Part shown: in pieces, positions 36,761 to 47,239 of the stretch | Numbering within the stretch: position 1 is the stretch's first letter | Layout: every line of letters begins with the position of its first letter | From: Priapulus caudatus | Lineage: Eukaryota; Priapulida; Priapulimorpha; Priapulimorphida; Priapulidae | Length of the DNA stretch: 48,806 nt | NCBI RefSeq assembly: GCF_000485595.1 | Contig: NW_014577270.1 | Span: 34,281 to 83,086 of the forward strand | Direction: 5' to 3' | Made by a program: the position numbers and the translations under genes | The notes under the pieces: generated by a model | Databases searched by the model: none | What the model was told of the DNA's origin: nothing | What the model saw: the letters and a program-made list of their open reading frames with translations, nothing else

Positions 36761-37089
36761 CGAGTCTCTATTCTTGCCCTCACGTAGGTAGGCTTCTATC
36801 TAACTCCAACGCGAGGCTGGCTGGTAATCATTCCCTTTTACCGCTCAACGATAGCGTACCATAAACAAGCATAATCTCTTCAGTCGCATGGAGCGAGTGC
36901 ACAATAAATTTTCACGTCTGCATGTGTCGCGCCGAGCGCGCAGCGCAACAATAAATTACAATTTTAAGAATGTTAATTTTAGCTTTAATGTCGTCGACTA
37001 CGAGTTGTTTACGCGGTTGCTGAGAATCTGAGCGTGTTAAACTGCAGCATGGGAGGGGGGGGATGGAGAGGGGGCGGTTAATTTCGTCC

Positions 37090-37825
37090 GACAGCTATAT
37101 ATATGTGTGTGTGTGTGTGTGTGTCGTGCTGTGTGTAGTGCTGCGTGCGCGTGTTTGCCCCGGTGACGATATAAATTATTTGGGCTGTAGGTAGGTTTGG
37201 GGCGTACGTGGGGGTTGTATAGGGGTTGGTGGATTCGTGTGGGGGTTGTGTGGTGCGGTTGGCCCGCGTGATTTGGCCCCAGGGTTGCGATTGTTGGGGT
37301 GGGGGTTTGTGTTTTGGTCTTGTGATGTTCTTGCTTGTGTCTGTGGGTTTGCCCGCCGCCGCCGGCCACGCGTGGTAAACGTTAAACGAATTTGGAAGGC
37401 CCGTAGGTTTTTACGTTGGTTGGGTAGGTAACGGGTGGTGGGGATGTTTGGGGGGGGTTTGTTTTGTGTATGTGGTGTGTGTGGTGTTTGCTTTTTGCTG
37501 TTGGATTGGTGGTGCTTGGGTGTTTTGTTATGTGGGTGCGGTGGTTTCTATTTGCCCCGGTGGTGTGTTTTGGTCTGGGTTGTGTGATGTGGGTGTGGTT
37601 GGGTGCGGGTTTTTTTTGTGTGTGTGTTGTTGGTGGTGTGTTGTTGTGGTGGTTGCGTTGGGTTGGGTGGTTGGTGGTTTTGTGGATGGGGTGAGGTGGT
37701 AGGCTTCTTTGCTTGTTGGTTGTTCGTGCTGGCGGGGTGTCAGGTGATGGTGGGTGATGATGTTGTTTTGTGGTTTGGATGTTGTGTTGGGGTTGGTGTG
37801 GTGGTGGGGTTAGGGGGGATAAACC
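37090..37825. repeat. Strand-asymmetric G/T-rich region
   Basis: About 700 bp whose plus strand is almost all G and T, with many GGGG and GGTGGT runs. It is interrupted by mixed sequence at about 37165-37180 and 37350-37425. The Val/Cys/Gly-rich (plus) and Thr/Pro/His-rich (minus) frames reflect composition only. Confidence 0.75.
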
Positions 37826-38680
37826 GCCGGACGAGGTTATTATCTCTATCGATATCGTTTGTTCGTCGTAATTAATTTCGTCCAATGTTCGTATAAGGAT
37901 CGTTAGTAAAAACCCACCAGCGTCGCGTGTGGCTAGGTGTTGGCTTAATACGTCACAATTATACGCGCGTTTTGCGTGTAATACCCGCCGGCATAAATGC
38001 CCAGTCCCTAATAGGCTGGAAAATTGCAATCAAGTATACCAAGATGACGGTGCTACATAGGCATCTCATATGCGACTATCTATAATATATATATAGTATA
38101 TAATACAGGGCTAGGATGGGGTGCGATGGAGAGTGTGTAAATGTATGCACGATGATATGCATCACAATGTCTCGCACTCGAGCTTCTGGACACCTCTCAT
38201 CCTCTGCATCTGTCTCCCGCCACTCTGCTCTGCGTCTCTCAAGCCGCCACACGCCCAATGGCTCTGTCTCACAGACACTTGGAGGGCGTTATAATAAATA
38301 TCAGTAAAGCTTAATAAATACGAAATCTATTTACTACGCAAAGTCTTAATTTGGTTTTTTCTTGCTACTTCTTTCGCTCTATGTATTGGCCGGACAATTT
38401 CCTCGAGTAAATGCGTGCAAAACATGCTGCCTCTGCAACACACATATAGCACGCCGCGACTGGCACGCTGCGGCACACTGACACAATAATATACTAGTTA
38501 TATTTATTGATATTTTTATTATATTATTTTTTATCATATAATATAATATGTGTGTGGCAGTATGCGGCAAAAAGGCCGTCCAAAAAGAAAAACAGAATGC
38601 CCCGGGGTGGTCCATGTTTTATTTAATTTTGTGTTGGGCAGAGGGAAAAGGCAAATTTTGGCACGGTCCCATTTTACGGA
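37826..38680. other. Intergenic sequence
   Basis: No gene or RNA seen. A TA-rich stretch lies at about 38080-38105. Short frames at 38116-38307 show no motif. Confidence 0.4.
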
Positions 38681-38800
38681 ATGCGTTGTCGCCCCGGGGC
38701 AAACTTTTAATAGGCCCCGCCCCCAACGATCGCGAACGCCGGGCGGCGGGGGGCGCGGCGGGCCGGGGCCCGGGCCGGGGAGGCGGCGGGGGAGAGTAGA
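38681..38800. other. Abrupt GC-rich island
   Basis: About 115 bp of nearly pure G and C (GGGGCGCGGCGGGCCGGGG-type runs) inside AT-rich sequence, directly before a minisatellite. No promoter or exon is supported; a sequencing artefact or G-quadruplex-prone tract are alternatives. Confidence 0.6.
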
Positions 38801-38837
38801 CTTTAAGACTTTAGGTACAAATCGATCGTATCCGGCA

Positions 38838-39165
38838 AACACTACCCACTGGACAACTTAACCCACGGAAACCATTACCATCCCGGACAAATTAACCCAC
38901 AAAGGACCATTACCAGGGCCACCGCGGACGATTACCCACACAGGACAATTACCCGCACCGGAACGAATTACCCACGCAGGACAAATTACCCATCAGGACG
39001 TACGCCCACCAGCGCACAAAATTACCCACTAGACAAACTCACCCCCGACGGCACAATTACCCCCCGGACATTATACCCCACCACAGACCATTTACCCACC
39101 GCGGACAATTACCCACCAGGACAATTACCCATACCACCCCGTCCCGGACGATTAAGCCTAGGCGC
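38838..39165. repeat. ~16-bp minisatellite GGACAATTACCCACC
   Basis: Roughly eighteen to twenty degenerate units of GGACAATTACCCACC with small indels between them. Non-coding. Confidence 0.85.
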
Positions 39166-39484
39166 CCCCCCCCACACACGCCGTACAGTAATGAACTGAT
39201 TCCTCTAACCGGACCAACTTCATGATTTCAGTCAATTTCAACTTCACAATTTGCTGATACTCGCGATATTTGATAACTTGTGGCAGACATTTTCGCGATA
39301 CCTTAGATAGCCGATTTTGAAGTTAATATACGCAAGTATCGGCTTCCACCTCGCTATCCAGCAAGCGGAGCGAAGCGTCAGCCGACCATCACACGTACCA
39401 TGTCTACGACATTTTTCTATGGATTGGCTTAATACACTGAATAACATCCAGGGGCGTAAACGTTGCAAAAGTGAGCATGTGGGC

Positions 39485-40490
39485 TCCTCTTTCTCTCTCG
39501 CCTCTCGTCTCGACTTTCTCTCTCCTCGTCCTCTCGCATCTCTCATATCCTCTCTCTCTCTCCTCTCGCTTTCTCTCTCTCTCATCTCTCTCTCGCTCTC
39601 TTCCTTTTTCTCTGCGTCTCTCTACTCGCTCCTTTCTCTCCACCTCGCTCTCTCCTCCGCTTCTTCCTCCTCTCTCTCCTCTCTCTCTCTCCTCATCTCT
39701 CTCCTTTATCTCTCTCTCTCTCCTCTCGTTTCTGCTTCTCTCTCTCTCTGTGCTCTCCATCTCTCGGCTCTCACTCTCTCCGCTTTCTCTCGCTCCTCGC
39801 CCGCTCTTTCGCTCTCTCATGCCATCTCTCGCTTTTCGTCTCTCTCTCGAGTCTTTTCTCTTCCCTCTCTCGCTTCTCTCTATATCTTCTCTCTTGTCGC
39901 TCTTCCTCGCTCTCTATTCGCCTTCTTCGCTCTTCGCCTCTATCTCGCGTTCTCTCTCTCCCTCTCTCTCAGCTCTGGTCTCGCTCTCTCAGCTTTCGTG
40001 CTCGCTCCGTCGCTCTCGCTCTTCGGCTCTCCCTCGCACTTCTCGCTTCGCCTCTGCTACGAACGCTCTCGCTCCCGCTCTCTCGCGCGCTCTCTCTCTC
40101 TCCATCTCTCGCTCTCGCTCTCTCGCTATCTCGCTTTCTCTCGCTCCCTCGCTCCTGCTCTTTCGCTCTATCCATCTCTCGCTTTCGCTCGCTCGCTTTC
40201 TCTCTCTCCATCACTTGCCTCCGCTCTCTCGCTCTCGCTCTCCATCTCTCGCTCCCGCTCTCTCGTTCTCGCTCTCCATCTCTCGCTCCCGCTCTCTCGC
40301 TCTCTCGCTCTTCATCTCTCGCTCCCGCTCTCTCGTTCTCGCTCTCCATCACTCGCCTCCGCTCTCTCGCTCTCGCTCTCCATCTTTCGCTCCTGCTCTC
40401 TCGCTCTCTCTCTCCATCTCTCGCTCCCGCTCTCTCGCTCTCTCTCTCCATCTCTCGCTCCCGCTCTCTCACTCTCTCTCTCGCACATCA
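39485..40490. repeat. 1-kb polypyrimidine TCTCGC tract with ~34-bp higher-order units
   Basis: One kilobase of CT/CTCG sequence almost without purines other than G. From about 40220 it is arranged in ~34-bp units of the type CCATCTCTCGCTCCCGCTCTCTCG. Near-absence of A on the plus strand removes stop codons, giving 360- and 428-codon Ser/Leu frames that are not genes. Confidence 0.9.
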
Positions 40491-40604
40491 TTTCGATGGC
40501 TAATAATGACTTACTGCTTGAAGCACCTGTGGTCTCATCTCAGTGGGCCCTAAACACGCACGACGCACCGCTCTATAATATAATCAACCAATATTTCGCG
40601 TAGA

Positions 40605-42790
40605 CAACAAGTACAGTTTTTGTCAATACTTTTGCAGACGCGTCATTGCTACGTCGCAGATATAGCAGGGAGTCAAGGGACGCATACCCGATGATGCATT
40701 TACTCGCATGTCCTTGCGAAGTATTAAGTTAGGGGGAGGGGCGATGCTGTGGAAGCAATATTGTTTAAGTTAGCGTAAATAAGACTACCCATGTTTTGAC
40801 AAAGTATATACTGAATGGAAATACACGTATTGTCTTGTTTATCTTCGTTGTTTATTATTCTTCCTACTTTGCCGTCGCGTTCACGGTGAACAACAATTTC
40901 TGCATTATGTGTGTACTTTATACGAATTAGCAATTTCGATATTTCTCAATAATTCAAAAATTCCTGAGGTTTTGCATTTCTCGTCATAGTTTAAAGACAA
41001 TTCCATTGCTCAAGAGTTTGGTGGTGTATTAAGTGTTATTATCAATTACTTGTGTTTTTGAAAATTTTGATTTTATTCAACGAATATACTTGTCATGAAA
41101 AGCTGACTCAGTTTCCTTTACCAGTTCTTCCCCGATCCTTTTCCGACACCGACTTTGCCGTTGCCAATGTATATGACCGGTATGTTGAATTATTATCGGC
41201 TAATACGAAGTAATTCAGCCTATTAGCGAGCAAATTTTAATTCGTTTCGGTAATAACTTGCATTGTGCACTCAAGGAATTATATTTCAAAGATCGACAGT
41301 TATATACCCGCAGGGCCGATTCACTGCCTTTCCTATGAACCTAAGCACGCCAGTGTATAATAACAAAATGTCTCCAATACGACGAAATAAATTCGGTGAC
41401 GAACGACGTCCCGCGAAACAAAGCATTCTCTGTGAAAAAGACGGCTTCAGGCCGCATAGCCTTTGTACGTCTTCTCAAAAGAGATGTATTACATTCACAA
41501 ATGTTCACCAAGGCCGAACGGTGTACGTCATGTCCCGAAAACGTCGCTGCGCTTATTCGGGCAATTGAATTCGCTGAGCCTTTCCAGAAATCCGACAGAG
41601 GCAAGCCCTCTGTACGTCGCTAGCGGCTATTGAAATAAACTGTCAGCCATGAATGTGAGGGGGAGGGGGGAGGATCGCGTGGTTAGTCGAGAAAAAAAGT
41701 AGTTTCGCGCAAAGATGGCTCCATGCTATATTATGGAACAAAATCTCGAGCCTAGAGCAAACAATAAGAGCAGTGTTACGCAATCGTGCTTTTATTAGAA
41801 GGATCAGATAATCACATATTAATTTAACAACATGGTTTGACATTGGCTTTTATATTTTAGGCGGGAGAGATTGTACGGGAATGTGTTCGTACAACCTGGT
41901 GTATACGTATTCGTCTCCTTAATCAATATTCGACATACAAGAGCTCTGAGATTTTTAAATAGTGATATATCTGGTGTATGTCTATTGGGCTCGCCCAATA
42001 GTCCATGATAATCACGTGGAATAAAATATAACCTAACACTACGTCCAATATTTCGCAACGTATAACTAGACGTGGTTTGTGCGAGTGCGTTCATGTATTC
42101 GCGTATTCGTGCATTTGTGTGCGTGTGTGTGGGTGGGGTTGGGGTGCATGCGTGAGTGCAACTGTACGTGTGCTTGTTCTAAGCGTAAGTGCATGCGTGC
42201 GTGCGTGCGCACCTAGAGGTTTAAGGTAGTGTTGAGCTGCAAAACACAGTGTCTCTCTTGCGTGAGCGATTTCATGAAGGTCCGATTACATGCTCGTCGT
42301 GGCACCAAATTTCCCTTCTCATCGTCGCGTTACACCTTAATAGAAAATCGATCACAGGACTTTCCAATATCTCATCACGCAACCAACCGCAACACATCAC
42401 CTTAGCAAAGCTAACAGCGAGAACTACCTATAGTTACGTTTCTTCGCTGTATAACATTTGAAAAACAACAACTAATTACAACAAACAGCAAACAACGAAC
42501 AAATAATTAAAAGCAATTGTACAGTAGGCGACTTGCCGCTTTTAGTACAACTAAAATATCCGCTTGTTTGCGCGTATAGTCTATAGAATGTGACTGGTTA
42601 ATTATTAAAAACAACTGCAGCTGGAATATCGGCGAGTGAAGCACGAATAAAGACATTCTATGCGCAATACTCATGTACATATTACATAAAACCCTCAAAC
42701 GCCCAAGTGCACTTACGTACGCGAAACGCGCTTGGTCGGAAAAAAACGACGCCATTTTCATTTGAATTGGTTTATCACATGCGGCAGTTC
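40605..42790. other. Single-copy intergenic sequence
   Basis: No recognised gene. Three overlapping short frames are open at 41263-41623 (two plus, one minus) without identifiable motifs. A short GT/GCGT tract lies at about 42115-42210. Confidence 0.4.
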
Positions 42791-42818
42791 AGCGCCGAAA
42801 CCATTGGCAGCTGATGTA

Positions 42819-42822
42819 TATA

Positions 42823-42881
<59 letters not shown>

Positions 42882-42900
42882 AGATATATATATATATATA

Positions 42901-42950
<50 letters not shown>

Positions 42951-42958
42951 TGTGATTG

Positions 42959-42997
<39 letters not shown>

Positions 42998-43044
42998 GTG
43001 AGCGTGTGCGTGCGTGCGCGCGTGTGTATGTTTATATGTGTGTG

Positions 43045-43079
<35 letters not shown>

Positions 43080-43090
43080 ATGTGTGTGTG
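42819..43090. repeat. TAAA tetranucleotide, TA and TG/GCGT microsatellites
   Basis: Pure TAAA repeats (about 42824-42881), a short TA run, then TG with GCGT interruptions to about 43090. Confidence 0.95.
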
Positions 43091-43388
43091 CGTGTATCGG
43101 GAGCGTGGTGCAGGCGGGCTGCGAATTTTTTTTTCCTACACGTTATATCCATTGCAGAGTTTTGGGCTCCTTTGGCTGCTTTGATTTGCTTAGACTCAAC
43201 AAACTTTCAAAACAAGAGAACAAACGCCATTTGAAAATATTTGTTTTGATTTATGATCGGTAGATAAGTAAGTTTTCTGATGTATTTTCCATGAAAAACA
43301 CACATTTTACTCATTAATATAAAATGTAATATCACTATAATTACAATTCTTTGTGTAAATATGTTTTTTTCATCTTAATCTTAAGTTA

Positions 43389-43620
43389 TTCAAATTCAAG
43401 TTCAAACTCAAATTTAAATAAAGTTTATTGCACGGATAATCGCAGATCATACAGGCAAATAGGCTACAAACTACAATAAAAAAAGTTTCTAGGTTAATAA
43501 AAACAAGGGAGAAACGATGTGCCTTATACTACTTGACATGACTGCATGACCCATGGTACATAATATATTTTTTATTTTGGGCTACCAGTGGGCGAAACCG
43601 GCGACAAACACATTATAGCG
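43389..43620 (-). mobile_element. Probable LINE/SINE 3' end fragment
   Basis: On the minus strand the sequence ends in GTGCAATAAACTTTATTTAAATTTGAG followed by TTGAACTTGAATTTGAA. A GTGCAATAAA signal before TTTGAA-like repeats is a common 3' end of non-LTR retroelements in invertebrates. The upstream limit (towards 43620) is a guess and no reverse transcriptase is present. Confidence 0.4.
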
Positions 43621-44455
43621 GTTGCAACCATTAACAGAGTCGTAACTTTGCGACGCATTGACACACAGCGTTGTACACGCAGATTGCTTTCACGCACACT
43701 GAGATGAATGTATGTCTATGACTATGTCTCAAAATTATTAACCATTATGAAATCATTTGCGCTAATATATTATATTACTAATAACGAAAGTTGCGGGAGT
43801 ATGATTAATTATATAGTTTAGGGATTAGCTAACTTCGCCAGCATTGCCTATTGAATTCTGCACGCAACGTAATGGCGTTATCAGCGGGGTTATCCCCTCC
43901 CCCCAGACCTGCACTCAAGGGGTTACACTTATTCTCTAAGCTCACGCTGGACAAAGGTTTCTTTCATTCGATGTTTTGCTCGTAATACTGTAATTACGGA
44001 TGAAGAAATCCCGAACCATGAACACGCCGGTGTAGCGTGACAATCCCCTCCCCCCGGGACTTGCGTCCCACTGTACACACATATACATACATCAGGAGTT
44101 AATGAGACAAATTTACATATACCTCCTGATATACATCTATATCACCGTGTATAGCAGGGAGCATGGCGCATTTGATTGACGCGTGGGGGATTTGATCTTT
44201 ATTTGTCAATCTCTACAACGTAGCTTATAGCGTGTGGTAGGGTCGTCACGAGAGGAAAGGCTGGAACAGACTACACCAGCTTGTTATTACCAATTTATAG
44301 TTAGACACACTTTATTGTCCGGTATTCCTTCAGCGGAATTAATTATTGTCATCAGCATTACTAGTGAAGCATCAAACGAGAGCGAATCGCTAATGCAGCG
44401 TGCAGGCTGCTGCTAATGCGTAATTGCTTTATCATCACGTCGTTGTTTTTGGTTT
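43621..44455. other. Intergenic sequence upstream of the TMEM200-like gene
   Basis: No gene recognised. Two C-runs of the form ATCCCCTCCCCCC occur near 43891 and 44042. A promoter for the downstream gene could lie here or beyond an upstream intron, but I see no TATA box or initiator I would defend. Confidence 0.35.
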
Positions 44456-44472
44456 TCATATTATGTTGCAGC
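44456..44472 (+). other. Candidate 3' splice site (acceptor)
   Basis: A T-rich stretch (about 44441-44468) leads to TTGCAG ending at 44471, with a branch-point-like TGCTAATG about 60 bp upstream (44411-44418). If used, the TMEM200-like coding exon starts at 44472 after an upstream non-coding exon. Inference only. Confidence 0.4.
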
Positions 44473-44477
44473 GAAAG

Positions 44478-44762
44478 ATGTGCTATCGGATGAGCTGTGA
44501 TACGTATCTCTCTGCACGCGACGCTGCCCTGTCACTCACCGACAGTCCAAACACAGAGCGATCGACGCGCCACCGCAGTGCAAATACAGAGCGACCGACG
44601 CGCCGCCGCAGTGAAAACGTAGAGCGACCGACGCGCCACCGCAGTGCAAACACAGAGCGACCGACGCGCCACCGCAGTGCAAACGTAGAGCGACCGACGC
44701 GCCACCGCAGCGCAAATACAGAGCGATTGACGCGCCACCGCTGCACCGCCTCGCAAATCTAA
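44478..44762 (+). other. Upstream open reading frame over the 33-bp minisatellite
   Basis: An ATG at 44478 opens a 94-codon frame that ends 46 bp before the start of the TMEM200-like gene. The frame can extend upstream to an ATG at 44424, but 44478 is the first in-frame ATG after the candidate acceptor. Most of it is six 11-residue copies of NTERPTRHRSA. The unit length is a multiple of three, so the frame stays open on both strands, and I do not consider it proven coding. If it is in the mRNA leader, it would act as a translated upstream frame. A second, 4-codon frame follows at 44771-44785. Confidence 0.35.
44550..44747. repeat. 33-bp minisatellite, six units
   Basis: Units start at 44550, 44583, 44616, 44649, 44682 and 44715, each close to AACACAGAGCGACCGACGCG plus CCACCGCAGTGCA. 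Alternate units show ACAC/ATAC versus ACGT near the start, suggesting amplification as a two-unit block. It lies 61 bp before the gene's start codon. Confidence 0.95.
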
Positions 44763-44770
44763 AACCGCGA

Positions 44771-44785
44771 ATGAACGACACGTGA
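44771..44785 (+). promoter_or_regulatory. Minimal upstream frame (4 codons)
   Basis: ATG-AAC-GAC-ACG-TGA, ending 23 bp before the main start codon. In an mRNA leader such a frame can lower or regulate initiation at the main start. The role here is inferred from position only. Confidence 0.4.
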
Positions 44786-44808
44786 CGCGTCGTTGACGCC
44801 GCGACAGC

Positions 44809-46590
44809 ATGCCCGCCGACTACACGAGGGGCGACGCCAGCGCCGCCGCGCCGCTCGCCGAGAACGCAGCGCCACCTGGCAGCGCGGCGACGACGACGAC
44901 GACGACGCGCGAGAAGGTGGCGTTCTCGTGGGGCTCCTGCTGCGCGCTCGCTCTCGGTTTCGTCACGGTCGGCGTCGGTATCGGCATGGCCGTGCTCGCC
45001 TGGTACGCGCGCGAGCTGTCGACCGACGTCGTTCGCGACGCCAACGGCACGGAGACGCTGGAGCACGCACCGCGTCGCTACGCGCACATTAATAACCTAT
45101 CGTACGCCGGTCCTCTCTTTATGGGCGTGGGTTGCTTCATACTGATGACCGCCTACGTGACGGCGTTCGAGGCGAAAGACCGCGCCGGTACGGTCGGCGC
45201 CGACCGACAGCCGCGACGTACGGCGTTCGGAATCGTCTCGGAGCGCGCCGACGCCGCCGCGCAGCGCCGCCCTGCGGAGAAAGGCATCGCCGACGCTCTA
45301 CTCCACGTGCCCGTCGGGATCATCGACTTGCAGCAGGCGTCGACGCGCCTGTCGTGTCGTCGGCACACGCTCATTCCCACGGACTCGAAGGCGGCGTCCG
45401 ACACGTGCCTACAGAATCTCAGCCAGATGCGGCGCAAGTCGCACATGAAGATGCTGCGTGCGGTGAAGACCGAACAGAGCTCGGGCGACTCGGCGCACTC
45501 ACATCTCATCTACCTGAACGCTCGCTCGTTTGACAACAGCAGCCACGGGTCGTCGACGTGCAGCTGCACGTGTCATCATCACTCATCTAGCGTTTACTAC
45601 TTCAACCGACAATACGAGTCGAACCCATCGTTTATGGGCAGCACTGACATGAACAGCGTCGTCGCCGACGTTCACCGCCTCGACGAACATCCGGTGACGA
45701 CGTCGGCGCCGTACGTCGATAATCAGCGGCTGGCCGCCGACCGGTCGGCGGCGTCTCAGATGAAGCCGACGTTGAGCTGTGCGTCGATTTGCTCAAGTAG
45801 AAGTGACAGTTCGCAGCGCGGCCGCAGTAGGCCGCCACTAACGCGACAGAAACCGGTCGAGGTGACGGAGACGGACGAGACGGGGTGCGGCGGTGGTCCG
45901 CCGAATGGTATGCCGACGATACAGATCGAAGACGTGAGTCAGTGCAACAGTCAGAACTTCCAGGAGCATTACCATCGTCACCACAACCATCACCATCATC
46001 AACACCGCGCGCCGCGGCTGTCGCGCGCTGACAACTCCTGTTCGATCGAAATCACCATCGATCCGGCGAGTCCGCTCCAGCATGGCGCGTCGACAAGCCG
46101 ACTCATCGTGAAGGAGAACAAGCCGATACGCGCCGCCACCATCGACGCCGCCGAGCGGCACCAGGATAGCCTCGCCGTGCCCGAGGTACGACGCGGTACA
46201 ATGTTCCGGCGTACGGGAACACTCGCGGCGGGCTCAACGCCTAGTCTACGGCGACCGGACGCGAGGTTAGCGCTGAAGAAGCAGAGCCTATCGCTGCCTG
46301 TTGGCGACAATCTCGTGAAGGATCGACACGGTCTCGCGCCGCAGTTGAGTCCCATACGCAAACAGAGCGTCAGCCATCGCTGCGAGTTCCACGACCGCGA
46401 CATTCTGCGCGACCCGCCGTCACCGCGACTCATCAAGTTCGCGAACGACGGCGGCGGCGCGGGCGACGTGGACGACGTCGTGCCGCTGCTAAGACCCGAG
46501 ATGAAGTCGAAGGTGTCCTTCGAGCAGATGGACAAAGATACGGAAGAGAAGACTTACGTTCCCATAGTGAAGACGCCGTGGGCGTCGTAA
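44809..46590 (+). CDS. TMEM200: TMEM200 family two-pass transmembrane protein
   Basis: An intact 593-codon single-exon frame, visibly GC-rich in AT-rich surroundings, with no break. The start is the first ATG after an in-frame TGA at 44794, and has A at -3. Two hydrophobic segments are visible, about residues 44-65 (ending GIGMAVLAW) and 99-119 (AGPLFMGVGCFILMTAYVTA), separated by a ~33-residue loop with one N-glycosylation sequon (NGT, residue 79). The second helix is followed by charged EAKDR. The GPxxMGxG-F-I helix plus an acidic/basic patch is the signature of vertebrate TMEM200A/B/C, where the patch reads ENRDK. The rest is a long, probably cytoplasmic tail of ~470 residues, Ser/Arg/Pro-rich and likely disordered, with a CSCTCHHH cluster (about residues 250-257), a His-rich run (about 386-402) and an acidic/basic C-terminus ending KTPWAS. 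It is somewhat longer than human TMEM200A (about 490 residues). The molecular function of the family is not established. Which vertebrate paralogue is closest cannot be told by eye. Confidence 0.85.
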   Translation: MPADYTRGDASAAAPLAENAAPPGSAATTTTTTREKVAFSWGSCCALALGFVTVGVGIGMAVLAWYARELSTDVVRDANGTETLEHAPRRYAHINNLSYAGPLFMGVGCFILMTAYVTAFEAKDRAGTVGADRQPRRTAFGIVSERADAAAQRRPAEKGIADALLHVPVGIIDLQQASTRLSCRRHTLIPTDSKAASDTCLQNLSQMRRKSHMKMLRAVKTEQSSGDSAHSHLIYLNARSFDNSSHGSSTCSCTCHHHSSSVYYFNRQYESNPSFMGSTDMNSVVADVHRLDEHPVTTSAPYVDNQRLAADRSAASQMKPTLSCASICSSRSDSSQRGRSRPPLTRQKPVEVTETDETGCGGGPPNGMPTIQIEDVSQCNSQNFQEHYHRHHNHHHHQHRAPRLSRADNSCSIEITIDPASPLQHGASTSRLIVKENKPIRAATIDAAERHQDSLAVPEVRRGTMFRRTGTLAAGSTPSLRRPDARLALKKQSLSLPVGDNLVKDRHGLAPQLSPIRKQSVSHRCEFHDRDILRDPPSPRLIKFANDGGGAGDVDDVVPLLRPEMKSKVSFEQMDKDTEEKTYVPIVKTPWAS

Positions 46591-46634
46591 CCGTTTAGTT
46601 TTACTCGACACCATGTAATATATACATATCAGCG

Positions 46635-46815
46635 GTGTGTATGTGTGTGTGCGTGCGTGCGTGCGTGCGCGCGTGCATGCGTGCGTGCGTGCGTGTGTGT
46701 GCGTGCGTGCGTGCGGGCGTGCATGCGTGCGTGCGTGCGTGCGTGTGTGCGTGCGTGCGTGCGTGCGCGCGCGCGTGTGTGTGTGTGTCTTTATGCGTGT
46801 GTTCGTGCGTGGGTG
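46635..46815. repeat. GT / GCGT microsatellite downstream of the gene
   Basis: An impure TG/GCGTGC tract starting 45 bp after the TAA stop, so probably within the 3'UTR. I find no AATAAA or ATTAAA in the 600 bp after the stop, so the poly(A) site is unresolved. Confidence 0.9.
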
Positions 46816-47225
46816 TTTATAATCTATATCAGTAACGTGTCGCGACGAACGAACAACAAAGAAGTTTCAGCGTGCATTCGTCTCTCCTGTCGCACAATAG
46901 ATTCTTGCTACACGCGTAATCCATAGACGACATAACATAATGAGCGGTCTCACCCTGTGAATCCACGCTGAAGCAGCCGCTGAGGGATTCATCGCTGAAG
47001 CAGCCGCATGCTGAGCATGTTTATCAGTTAGCCGTGTAACCGCCCCATCCGCATTGTGTTCGCCTGACCCGGAGTGACCGCCATTAGCACTCGGTGGCTA
47101 AGGACTGTTTTTTTCGACGAGTGTCTTTTCTTCTTTGAAGGCGAAATTTTTTTTGGACGATTTACGCTTCGTAATTGGAATGCGATGGACTTCGGGTTTA
47201 GGTGATTAATGTTCTTTTTAATCAA
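46816..47225. other. Probable 3'UTR / intergenic sequence
   Basis: No reading frame or RNA gene supported. Two near-copies of CGCTGAAGCAGCCGC occur at about 46966-46981 and 46993-47008. Confidence 0.4.
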
Positions 47226-47239
47226 GTTCGTATTAACAA

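Noticed and set aside
39317-40603. 428-codon Ser/Leu-rich frame (and a 360-codon one in another frame)
   Set aside because: A polypyrimidine tract lacking A cannot contain stop codons on that strand; several frames are open at once and no domain is visible.
44536-45087. 183-codon minus-strand frame opposite the TMEM200-like gene
   Set aside because: It overlaps the minisatellite and the GC-rich coding sequence in antisense; the plus-strand frame has clear family motifs and explains the region.
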